From an uncultured Victivallales bacterium (GTDB lineage Bacteria > Verrucomicrobiota > Lentisphaeria > Oligosphaerales > JAFGRS01), in the NCBI GenBank assembly GCA_903834675.1, contig CAILKC010000624.1, positions 1 through 20,534 of the forward strand: a DNA stretch of 20,534 nucleotides, written 5' to 3'. Each line of letters opens with the position of its first letter. Within the stretch, counting starts at the first letter, position 1. Shown piece after piece: positions 13,241-20,534 of this stretch. A program made the position numbers and the translations under genes. Below the pieces are notes generated by a model. That model saw nothing but the letters and a program-made list of their open reading frames with translations, made no database searches and had not been told where the DNA came from.

Positions 13241-15792
13241 TGCCTCGCCTCTGCCGCCATGCCGACGGGCGCGAGGCGGTATGCGTGCCCCTTCTTGGTG
13301 CGCACCAGCGGATCGTCGGGGAACGCAGAGTCCGGTTCGACGGTCACCGGTTCACCGGCGGTCAGGTCGCGCACCTCGACCGCGCGCCCCGGCCAGGGAT
13401 TGGCCAGGCGCAGGTCGTTGCCGAGTCGCGAGGTGACATAGATCGGTGAAACCACCCCGCCGACGCGCTCGGCGCTGACCTCGAACGCGCCGCGTGCAAG
13501 GAAGTGGCGGAAGCCAACGTCCACGCCCGGCGTCGCTGTCGGAAAGAAGTGCAGTCGTCCACTGCGGGAGTTGAGTAGCGACTCGGGATTCAGGCTGTTG
13601 TTCACCCCCAACAGGCACAAACTGTCGCCCATACCCCAGCCCTTTATGGCCTTCAGCGTGCGCTCCATGATCGCGCGCCGTTCGTCGCGGGTATCGAGGT
13701 TGATCTCGCCGGTGAATTGTACCGGGAACGACTGCGTGACGAGGTTGCCCGTCCCGTGACTGGCCGCCTCGCCCTCGACCTTGACGTAGACCGGCCCCTC
13801 AGGCGTCTCGGCGGTGGGGTACGGCGCCAGTCGCTTCGCGATCGTCCGCCAGCGGGTTACCTGCCGCTCGCGGGCGATGCCAAGAATCTCCGCGACGCGC
13901 GCCGTGGTATTCAGATGCCAGCGGATGGCGCTCAATGCCGAGATGCTGTCGCGGTTCTTCTCCCAGTACTGGGTAAACCCGTAGTACTCCTGCGGCATGG
14001 TGGGGAACACGTGGAAATACCCGTCGTCCTCGAGCGTCAGGAAGTCTTCGTAGAACTCCGCGCCCGCCAGCAGAATGGGCCAGGCCCGCTCGCGCAGAAA
14101 TACCTCGTCGCCCATATAGTCATAACGATCCCAGAACATCTTCGCCATCTGCGCGTTGAGCTCCATCCCCTGTTCCCAAATGCACGATATGTTGAAGATG
14201 CCCTCGGTGCGGATCGGCACGTGGTAGAGCGGCGACATGGCACCGCGGCAGCCGTAGGTCTGCTCGGCGTTCCGACGGCCGAACGGCAGCATCAGCCAGC
14301 CGAAGCCCTGCCAGGTTTCCACCCGGTCCCCGCGGTTCCATACGTAACTGGAGGAATGAAATTCCGAGTTCAAACAGCCGCCGCCGTGCCAGGGCGCCCA
14401 ATCGTGGTTCAAGTAGCCCATCACCGAATCGAATTCCCAGCGGGTCGGATCGGGCCGGGTATGGCCGACGTAAACGCTGGCCCAAGATTTGGCGACTTCA
14501 TTGACGACCCCGGCGTTACGTGCGGCGTCAGCGTAGTAGATGCGACCCTCCTCGCGGGTGCGGTAGAACTGCTCGAACCAGGCGCGGTTCTCGGCCACCA
14601 GCCCGTCCCAGCCCGTCCGCTCGGCCTCCTCGAGGACCTGCCGGGCCTTCGCCAGCGGGTCCCCCGCCTCCGCGCTGGTCACAACCGTAGCCAAGGTCAG
14701 CCACGTGCCGCCCGGCAGCGTCGCGGTCGCCGCCGCCCCGGGCGCCGCACGGATCCGGTCGTAATCGAGCCAGATCGCCCGCCACGGCCGGTCGGTGCCC
14801 GGGTACTTGCCGTCCTGCCGTGCCGGGGTCATATAGGGATCGGTTCCCAGCCCAGGCTGGTTCTCGGCGGTCTCGATCTTGCCCGGACCGCCCGCGACCG
14901 TCGCCATGAAGACATACCAGAACCCCTTCGGGAAGGTCGCTTCCGGCGGCATGGCCTGGGTGATCCAGAAATACTTCCCGTCGCTGCCCGACTTCGGCGG
15001 ATCCAGGGGACCGTTCTTCGGCGCGTCCTTCGTGTAGTCGAACCCGGGCAGAGGGCGCATCTTTCCTTCGCCGAGACCCCAGCTCTGGCCAGGCAGCATC
15101 GTATCCTGGTGCCGGTAGACCCGCACCTGTGGCGCTTCCGCCAGTCCGGCGAGGTCGCCGCGCACCGCCAGCACGTTGCGCGTCATCAGGGTCATGGCCT
15201 CGATCTTGCCGTCGGCCGCGCCCGATTCGACCGGTACGACGGCCACCCCATCGGCGCGCCGGGTTGAGGCGGTTGGCTGCCTGCCGCCCTGAAGACCGGA
15301 TGCCAGCAGGATGAGCTGTCCAACCGGCTTGGGCGTTGGGAAGTCGTAGGCTTCGAGCGAATCGAAGTACTTGCCCAGGGGGTTCTTCGCGTAGTCGTCC
15401 CGGAAACACCGTTCGCGAATCTGCTCGATCGTCAGCGGTGTCTCGGGGAAGTAACGCCGATCCCACACGTCCGTCTTGCCGAGGCTGAAGGTAAGCTGTT
15501 CGGGCGGCCCCCAAAGCGAGACCTTGAGTTGGCCGTTGTTCAGCGGCAACGCCGTGCCTCCGCCCCAGGTGCCGACTGGCTGCGGGTCGCTGGGCGGCAG
15601 CGGCAGCGTGTCCACCTGGTCACGGGCCAGTTCCCAAAGCGGTTTCTGTTGGGACCCAAGCGGCAGGGCCGAGGTGGGCATAGGAGAATCTCCTTGAGTC
15701 GGGACATTCTGGTTCTGCGCCTGTGAGTGTGCGGCAACCGCCAGCAGCAAGACTGGCCATAAGCAATGCTGTGCTAATGTCCTTGTTCCCAT
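13237..15792 (-). CDS. Secreted GH95-like (alpha-L-fucosidase/galactosidase-type) glycoside hydrolase
   Basis: This 851-aa protein begins with a signal peptide (MGTRTLAQHCLWPVLLLAVAAHSQAQ) and has AAAGGA about 8 nt before ATG 15792. The N-terminal sandwich (~75-330) has the GH95/GH65N_2 opening, ALPLNNGQLKVSLWG followed by LTFSLGKTDVWD. An alpha/alpha barrel follows; GYLNHDWAPWHGGGCLNSEF (~455) occupies the place of the GH95 substrate-contact segment. The C-terminal part has GRLHFFPTATPGVDVGFRHF and ARGAFEVSAERVGG, the usual closing beta-domain pattern of these enzymes. GH95 hydrolyses alpha-1,2-fucosyl or alpha-galactosyl ends; this sequence looks divergent, so specificity is open. It follows the LamG/barrel gene by 30 nt and ends in a GTGA overlap with the small ORF. 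Confidence 0.8.
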   Translation of the reverse strand: MGTRTLAQHCLWPVLLLAVAAHSQAQNQNVPTQGDSPMPTSALPLGSQQKPLWELARDQVDTLPLPPSDPQPVGTWGGGTALPLNNGQLKVSLWGPPEQLTFSLGKTDVWDRRYFPETPLTIEQIRERCFRDDYAKNPLGKYFDSLEAYDFPTPKPVGQLILLASGLQGGRQPTASTRRADGVAVVPVESGAADGKIEAMTLMTRNVLAVRGDLAGLAEAPQVRVYRHQDTMLPGQSWGLGEGKMRPLPGFDYTKDAPKNGPLDPPKSGSDGKYFWITQAMPPEATFPKGFWYVFMATVAGGPGKIETAENQPGLGTDPYMTPARQDGKYPGTDRPWRAIWLDYDRIRAAPGAAATATLPGGTWLTLATVVTSAEAGDPLAKARQVLEEAERTGWDGLVAENRAWFEQFYRTREEGRIYYADAARNAGVVNEVAKSWASVYVGHTRPDPTRWEFDSVMGYLNHDWAPWHGGGCLNSEFHSSSYVWNRGDRVETWQGFGWLMLPFGRRNAEQTYGCRGAMSPLYHVPIRTEGIFNISCIWEQGMELNAQMAKMFWDRYDYMGDEVFLRERAWPILLAGAEFYEDFLTLEDDGYFHVFPTMPQEYYGFTQYWEKNRDSISALSAIRWHLNTTARVAEILGIARERQVTRWRTIAKRLAPYPTAETPEGPVYVKVEGEAASHGTGNLVTQSFPVQFTGEINLDTRDERRAIMERTLKAIKGWGMGDSLCLLGVNNSLNPESLLNSRSGRLHFFPTATPGVDVGFRHFLARGAFEVSAERVGGVVSPIYVTSRLGNDLRLANPWPGRAVEVRDLTAGEPVTVEPDSAFPDDPLVRTKKGHAYRLAPVGMAAEARQ

Positions 15793-15822
15793 TCCGGGGT
15801 TCCTTTCGGCTCGCGGTTGCTC

Positions 15823-18800
15823 TCAGTTGCCCGACCCCGCTACGCCAACCGGACCCGCCGGCAGCACGCCCTGCAGTCGGAGTGATAGGGGGCCGCTGAG
15901 ATCCAGAGGGACCGTGCGACCGTCGCCGGAAGCGCTTGCCGGCGTCCCGTTGACGCGTATCGTTCCGCGGCTCTCAGCCTGCAGGACTGCCTTGCCTTCG
16001 CCATTCAGCGCCAGATCCAGTTCGCCGTTCGCGAAGCCTGTGACGCAGACGTTGACGGGGTTCTCGGCGTGCAGCGCTACCGGCAGCTTCCCCACGATGG
16101 CGGTTTGGCCCTCGGCCAGGTCGATCTGCGTTCGCGTGCCGGCCGCGTCGACGGTGGTCAGGAATCGGCTGGTGGTCAGTCGGCCCCGGGCGTCGAACAG
16201 CCTGACGATGTGCAGCCGGAGGTCCCCCGGCCAACCGTACACACCCGAGTTCATGGTAATGATGCGCTCGCGGCTGCGGATGCAGCCGCCATGGATGGAC
16301 TCGACCGTGAGCGGGTACATCTCGGTGGTGATCAGGGGATGGGTCAGTTGCGCCGCGCCGTGCATCCAGAAGTAGGCATACATGGCGCCCCACGAGAGTT
16401 TCCCGCGCATTTCGTCGTAGACCCCCTGGGCCGTCAGGGGCTTGCCCGGCGTATGCAGGGCGTGCGGCGCGCCGGGTACAAGATGCATGGCGGCGATGCG
16501 TTGGTTGCCGTCCATGGTCTCGCAGCACCAGTAGGCCTCCAGCGGCGCGAACGAGCGCGGCGCCGGCAGGCCGTGGTTGATCCAGACACGGCAGCCCTTG
16601 GCATGGCAGCGGCGGATGTACTCGATCAGCGCCTCCTTGCCCAGTTCCACGAGCAGACCGTACTTGCGCCGGATGGTCTTGGTGGTCGGATCCAGCTCGA
16701 CCGAGTGGCCGTCCCAGGGCTCGAGCGTACGCACGTAGCCGGTGGGGTAGTCGCCCATTTCCGCGCCGTAGCCGCCCAGCAGCCCATCGGCCCAGACCAT
16801 GTCGGCGCCAATGCCGTCCACCATGGCGTCCACACTCTCGAGGATGGCCTTACCAAAGCTGTTGGTCAGCGTCGGGTAGTAGGGGTAGATCGCCCAGCCC
16901 TGGGCGCGGCGGGCATCGCTAAGCCACCACTTGGGTTGCGCATACCAGTCGTGTCGGCCGGAGTTCAGCGCCAGTACACGGGAATCGGGGAAGAGCTTGT
17001 CCGGTTCGTTCGTGGTCCAGATGTTATAGGCGACGTGGAACCCCAGCCGGAGACCGGGAAAGCGCTTGCGCGTCTCCGCGTAGGTCGCGCGCAGCGATGC
17101 GTTCTCTTTGGTCGAGCGGATGAACTCGATGCCCTGGAAAGAGATCTCCGGATCGTCGGCAATATGCACGAGTCCACCGTTCGCGGCGTACCGCGCCCCG
17201 CTGAAGCGGATGAGTTCGGCGGGCGGTGGCGTCTTCTGCCACTGTCCGGCGTGGCCCAAGGCCAGGCCGCCGTCGATGGTCAGGTTGTTCAGCCCCTCAT
17301 CGCGGCGGATGGCGTTAATCAGGTCGTAATAGTCGCCGGTGCCGATCGGGTACACAGCCCACTCGAGCGTATGCGAACCGCCCCGCGCGCTGCCCAGCCC
17401 GTCGACAGCCGAGCCGCAGGCGCGGCGGCCATGGTCGATGTAGCTGCGCTGTGACACCTGGTAGAGGTCGTTCAAGGGCACCAGGCCGACGCCGTGGTTG
17501 TTCCCGGCAACGAAGACGGGCGGGTTGGGCGCACCCGGCGCCTGGAAGTCCGGGGGCTCTCCGCCGGGCGCAACGATGCGGTTGTCGACCGCCAGTGCGA
17601 GATCGGCGTCGGTCAGGTTCTCGATCCGGTCGCGCACCAGGACGCGGGTGGGCTGCTTCTCGATGTCCCGGGTGATCCGGTAGTACGCCCCGACGGCGAC
17701 CGTCCGGTAGGCATCTTCCCCCGTCTTCTCCGTCCGCACGGTCCAGCCCTTCTCGGCGGACGCGTCAGACTTGGCTTCCTGCCCCAGGCGGTTCTCGCCG
17801 CCGTACGGGTAGCTGTAGACGGACTCGACCGCATACGATCGGCGGCCGAGGCCTACGGTGAATCCGCCGCCGGGATGTACGTCCAGTACATACGACGGGG
17901 GCATCGGCGCTACGGGCAGCGGCGGCACCGTGACCTTCTTGGGTGCGGGCGGCGCGGCCGACGGTGCGGGGTTCGCAAACCCGAGCGAGGCGCTGGCCCG
18001 GATCCGTTCGCCGCCACGCACGGCTACGAGGACCTCGTACGCCCCTGGTCCCAGTTCGCCCAGGCCGAAGCGGAAGTCCTCCTTGCCGGACTCCGACACC
18101 GCGGCACGCTCCTGCGCCGGCCCCACAAGCGCACCCCCGCGGCGCAACTCGACCCGGATTTGCTCGCCCGCCTGCAAGGGCAGCACGCCGCGGAAGTCCG
18201 CCTCGACGATGGCCTGCTGTTCGTCGTGGTAGATGAAAGGCGTCAGCTTCACCTTGCCGATCCAAGAGACGTCCTTGTCATGCTCGGCGCCGGCCTCGAC
18301 GTAGAGGTTCACCACCTCGCCCGCCGACAGGGCGCGGTTGTACAGCCGCACGTTGGTCATGGTGCCCGCGAAGGACTGTTCGGCGGTGCTCAGAGTGAAG
18401 GGCAGGTCGTTCGGGGCCGGATCGTTCACCGCGATCGTGGCGTCGAGGATGCCGTCGACATACAGCAACACCTTCCGTCCTTGCTTCACTGCCGCCGCAT
18501 GATAGAAGGTCCGGTTGGCCAGGCGGCTGGTCGACAGCCCCTCGCTACGGCCGTTGCCTACCCCGTCGTGACTGGCCCGGAAGTAGACCTGGGCCGTCGA
18601 ACCGGCCAGGCGAAGGGTTGCCCCCGACTTCGTGTACGTTTCCCAGCCGAAGAGATGCCAGTTCGTCATCTTGTTCGGATACGGCTCGGCGTCGAGCCGG
18701 ATCCAGGCCGAGAAGGAGAAGTCGCCGGTGGGCTTGAGCGGCGACGGGTTGCCGAAATCCACGTAGCTGCCATTTCCCGTGAACGCGAGCCCCTGACCCT

Positions 18801-19107
18801 TCCCGCTCTTCACCCACGTTGCGCCGTGGATCGCGCCATCATGGCCGTTGCCGCTGACGTCGTGCAAGACGGTTCCTTCGCCCTCATCGCAAGTCCAGTG
18901 CGCGACGAGACCGGCGGCGGGCGGCCCAGGGATTGCCGCGTGGCAAGTCAGACCCAGGCAACCCCCTCCGCCGACGACCACGGCCAGAAAAAGCAATCCG
19001 ACCCGCATCAACCGTCTCAGAGACGATCTCATTCCTGCCCCGTGGCTCGATTTGTTCTGCTCGGTGTTGATCACGCCCCAGCGGAAGAGAAGCCTTGTCT
19101 GCGTCAT
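15823..19107 (-). CDS. Large secreted LamG plus glycosidase-like barrel protein
   Basis: I place the start at ATG 19107 because AGGAG lies 5 nt before it; a second in-frame ATG at 19032 would give a more ordinary signal peptide (MRSSLRRLMRVGLLFLAVVVGGGG). With the first start the protein has 1094 aa. Residues ~65-245 form a LamG/concanavalin lectin-like module (GLVAHWTCDEGEGTVLHDVS, later TNVRLYNRALSAGEV). A beta-sandwich (~255-345), a Pro/Ala linker (~350-375) and a GH36/DUF6259-like beta domain follow. The barrel (~570-960) contains GIGADMVWADG (~769), WINHGLPAPRSF and YWCCETMDGNQR, giving acidic candidates for catalysis. A small beta domain closes the protein. Exact family and substrate are unknown; secreted glycan hydrolysis is inferred. 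Confidence 0.75.
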   Translation of the reverse strand: MTQTRLLFRWGVINTEQNKSSHGAGMRSSLRRLMRVGLLFLAVVVGGGGCLGLTCHAAIPGPPAAGLVAHWTCDEGEGTVLHDVSGNGHDGAIHGATWVKSGKGQGLAFTGNGSYVDFGNPSPLKPTGDFSFSAWIRLDAEPYPNKMTNWHLFGWETYTKSGATLRLAGSTAQVYFRASHDGVGNGRSEGLSTSRLANRTFYHAAAVKQGRKVLLYVDGILDATIAVNDPAPNDLPFTLSTAEQSFAGTMTNVRLYNRALSAGEVVNLYVEAGAEHDKDVSWIGKVKLTPFIYHDEQQAIVEADFRGVLPLQAGEQIRVELRRGGALVGPAQERAAVSESGKEDFRFGLGELGPGAYEVLVAVRGGERIRASASLGFANPAPSAAPPAPKKVTVPPLPVAPMPPSYVLDVHPGGGFTVGLGRRSYAVESVYSYPYGGENRLGQEAKSDASAEKGWTVRTEKTGEDAYRTVAVGAYYRITRDIEKQPTRVLVRDRIENLTDADLALAVDNRIVAPGGEPPDFQAPGAPNPPVFVAGNNHGVGLVPLNDLYQVSQRSYIDHGRRACGSAVDGLGSARGGSHTLEWAVYPIGTGDYYDLINAIRRDEGLNNLTIDGGLALGHAGQWQKTPPPAELIRFSGARYAANGGLVHIADDPEISFQGIEFIRSTKENASLRATYAETRKRFPGLRLGFHVAYNIWTTNEPDKLFPDSRVLALNSGRHDWYAQPKWWLSDARRAQGWAIYPYYPTLTNSFGKAILESVDAMVDGIGADMVWADGLLGGYGAEMGDYPTGYVRTLEPWDGHSVELDPTTKTIRRKYGLLVELGKEALIEYIRRCHAKGCRVWINHGLPAPRSFAPLEAYWCCETMDGNQRIAAMHLVPGAPHALHTPGKPLTAQGVYDEMRGKLSWGAMYAYFWMHGAAQLTHPLITTEMYPLTVESIHGGCIRSRERIITMNSGVYGWPGDLRLHIVRLFDARGRLTTSRFLTTVDAAGTRTQIDLAEGQTAIVGKLPVALHAENPVNVCVTGFANGELDLALNGEGKAVLQAESRGTIRVNGTPASASGDGRTVPLDLSGPLSLRLQGVLPAGPVGVAGSGN

Positions 19108-19112
19108 CCTCA

Positions 19113-19117
19113 CTCCT
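19113..19117 (-). promoter_or_regulatory. Ribosome binding site of the LamG/barrel gene
   Basis: ctcct on the plus strand reads AGGAG on the coding strand, 5 nt before ATG 19107. It favours this start over the internal ATG at 19032, whose purine run touches the codon. Confidence 0.65.
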
Positions 19118-19142
19118 CGCAAAGGGAAGGCGAGATCCGGGG

Positions 19143-20534
19143 TCAGCGCACCTCCAGGGCCACGACCTCGTGGATCGGCACCCGCGGGATCACGAACTCG
19201 ATGCCGCCGCAGGCCGCGCGGACGGGCAGATCCACGCCGGCGACCAGGGCGCGCGCCGATGCTGTATTCAGCGGCAGGTTCAGGCGTACCCGCACGTCGT
19301 GCAGCGGGACGGGAGATTCGAAGACCTCGGAATGCGGCGGTGCCTTGCGGTTGGCGGACCAGTTGACCACGTGGACCAGGTAGCGCTCGCTGCGCCGCGC
19401 GCCGGCGTCGGCACACTGATGCGTGACCGTGATCTCGGTCGAAAGCGGCGCATCGGTCTCGATCAGACGCGCGGGCAGAATCTCCTTGAGCACCCGCTCA
19501 AAGGCGGCGCGGTAGATCCAGTAGCCATGGCGGTAGTAGCTGGCGCCGGCGGGGAAGGCGAGGAACCCGACGCGGCCGCTGCGCGCGACCGCCGCGTAGT
19601 CGGTAACGTGGTCGAACGGCGTCTGTTTGTGACTCGTGTAATGCTCGGCGCTGCGCTGGAAAAGGGGTTCGCCGAGCGCGGCCAGCGCGACCGCGGGCGC
19701 GGCCGCCTTCCACTGCGCGGCCCCCTCGTAGAGCGCATACTCGTAGGTCGGGATGTCAGCCGTGAAGGGGACGGTCGGAACCAGGTAGGCGGGCTTGAAG
19801 GGCGAGGCGCCCGCGTAGGACAGCCCGTAGTGCTCGAGCCACGCCTGGCCGCCGTCGGTCAGGCCGGCGTCATGGATCACGAGCACGGCGCCGCCGCGGG
19901 CGATGTAGGTGTGCAGGCGCTCCACCGTGACGGCGTCCGGGCGATAGGCGTCCGGCAGGACGACCAGGCCGTAGCGCTCCCACGACTGACCGGGCTCGAG
20001 TACGTCGAACTGCAGGCGCGTCTCCAGCATCAGCTTGGTGACGCCGTACAGGTAGTCGTCGCGCAGCCAGTCGAACGGCACCGCCGGGATGATCAGGGCC
20101 GCCTCGGTCACAGGCGCCGCGCCCTCGAGGCAGGGCTCGAGCGCCCTGATCTTGGCGAAGGATTTGCCGATCACATGGTACACGGCGGGGTCGAGGCGGC
20201 CATTCGGCGGCATCTGGTCGCCCACGTCGCAACGCGCGGCATTGGCCACGATGCTGGCCAGTTCGACGTCGAGCTGTTGCGGGAGCTTCAGCCCGCCGAA
20301 GTCGGCCCATGCCGTGGCAAAGCGGCCGGTCATGCCGTAGACCGGGATTCCGAACGTGCGCTGGTAGCGGATCTGTGCCGGCGCGTAGAAGTAGCCCCAG
20401 CCGCCGGTGGGCAGCGCTTCGATGTCGATGTTGTCCAGCAGTTCGGCGCGCTGGCTGACGCAGGCAAGCCCGATGTCGTTGAAGTCGACCTGGCAGCCCG
20501 GCCGCGCGGCGCGCACCACGGCGCGCATGCGGCG
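19143..20534 (-). CDS. Glycoside-hydrolase-like protein with GH42-middle-type domain, C-terminal part
   Basis: The frame enters from the right edge, so the N-terminus is outside the window and the first ATG inside (20528) is not a supported start; 463 codons are visible. The stretch TGGWGYFYAPAQIRYQRTFG followed by YGMTGRFATAWADFGGLK is typical of GHL6/alpha-fucosidase-like barrels fused to a beta-galactosidase trimerisation (GH42M) domain. That domain follows: RYGLVVLPDAYRPDAVTVER and YIARGGAVLVIHDAG show the amidotransferase-like fold. The C-terminal ~100 residues form a beta-sandwich (LVHVVNWSANR, later IHEVVALEVR). The catalytic barrel is mostly off the edge, so activity cannot be judged. 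It lies 35 nt before the LamG/barrel gene, as the first visible member of the operon. Confidence 0.75.
   Translation of the reverse strand, partial: RRMRAVVRAARPGCQVDFNDIGLACVSQRAELLDNIDIEALPTGGWGYFYAPAQIRYQRTFGIPVYGMTGRFATAWADFGGLKLPQQLDVELASIVANAARCDVGDQMPPNGRLDPAVYHVIGKSFAKIRALEPCLEGAAPVTEAALIIPAVPFDWLRDDYLYGVTKLMLETRLQFDVLEPGQSWERYGLVVLPDAYRPDAVTVERLHTYIARGGAVLVIHDAGLTDGGQAWLEHYGLSYAGASPFKPAYLVPTVPFTADIPTYEYALYEGAAQWKAAAPAVALAALGEPLFQRSAEHYTSHKQTPFDHVTDYAAVARSGRVGFLAFPAGASYYRHGYWIYRAAFERVLKEILPARLIETDAPLSTEITVTHQCADAGARRSERYLVHVVNWSANRKAPPHSEVFESPVPLHDVRVRLNLPLNTASARALVAGVDLPVRAACGGIEFVIPRVPIHEVVALEVR

Noticed and set aside
13717..15267. Plus-strand open frame of 516 codons opposite the GH95-like gene
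   Set aside because: Shadow of the minus-strand gene; Arg/Pro/His-rich translation without recognisable domains and no ribosome site.
17494..19383. Plus-strand open frame of 629 codons opposite the LamG/barrel gene
   Set aside because: It mirrors a well-supported minus-strand gene with recognisable domains; long antisense frames are expected at this GC content, and the product has no signal peptide or motif.
1..20534. tRNA, rRNA or riboswitch genes
   Set aside because: I saw no cloverleaf, rRNA signature or recognised aptamer core in the few intergenic stretches.

Overview
The window is a strand-uniform block: every gene I can support lies on the minus strand, so it reads right to left. GC is high (roughly 60-68%, lower in a few decayed stretches). 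The content is almost entirely secreted carbohydrate-active proteins plus two cytosolic sugar or acid enzymes. The mix of DUF4091/GH123-like, GH95-like and GH36-like enzymes, LamG-fused glycosidase-like proteins, Asp-box sialidase-like and heparinase-like proteins, without any SusC/SusD pair, suggests a PVC-group bacterium (Planctomycetota, Verrucomicrobiota, Kiritimatiellota or Lentisphaerota). That placement is inference from gene families; there is no rRNA or marker gene here.

Upstream unit (20534 down to 11203): a 5'-truncated glycoside-hydrolase-like protein with a GH42-middle-type domain, a 1094-aa LamG plus barrel protein, a secreted GH95-like enzyme, a 60-codon small ORF, a xylose-isomerase-like TIM-barrel epimerase/isomerase, and a D-2-hydroxyacid dehydrogenase. 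Spacing is 35 and 30 nt between the first genes, then three successive 4-nt stop/start overlaps (GTGA, ATGA, ATGA), so the last four ORFs look translationally coupled.

Middle zone (about 11200-10020 and 7293-6476): a gene graveyard around one intact gene. It holds a GH28-type beta-helix remnant cut off by a ~270-bp chain of small palindromes, a heparinase II/III C-terminal-domain protein whose last residues appear frameshifted at a (CAGCG)3 repeat, an apparently intact 877-aa secreted barrel/CHB_HEX/LamG protein (7294-9927), an unrecognised 260-bp decayed stretch, and the N-terminal third of a BNR_4-family protein that has lost its start codon and its C-terminus.

Downstream unit (6455 down to 1): a GH36-like alpha-galactosidase-type protein, a secreted Asp-box sialidase-like protein, a secreted DUF4091/GH123-like glycosidase coupled to it by an ATGA overlap, and the start of another secreted protein that runs off the left edge. 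The latter two share a 32-bp signal-peptide-coding segment with one mismatch.

Taken together this is a polysaccharide-degradation locus: outside the cytoplasm, several different glycosidase-like enzymes, some with lectin-type modules, would trim a heterogeneous glycan (fucose/galactose-, possibly uronate- or amino-sugar-containing). The coupled isomerase and dehydrogenase would process a released sugar or sugar acid inside. No transporter, regulator, sulfatase, tRNA, CRISPR array or intact transposase gene is visible. I do not see a clearly new defence or mobile system; the most unusual points are the tiled small ORF, the isomerase/dehydrogenase pair inside a CAZyme operon, and the palindrome element sitting at the edge of gene remnants.
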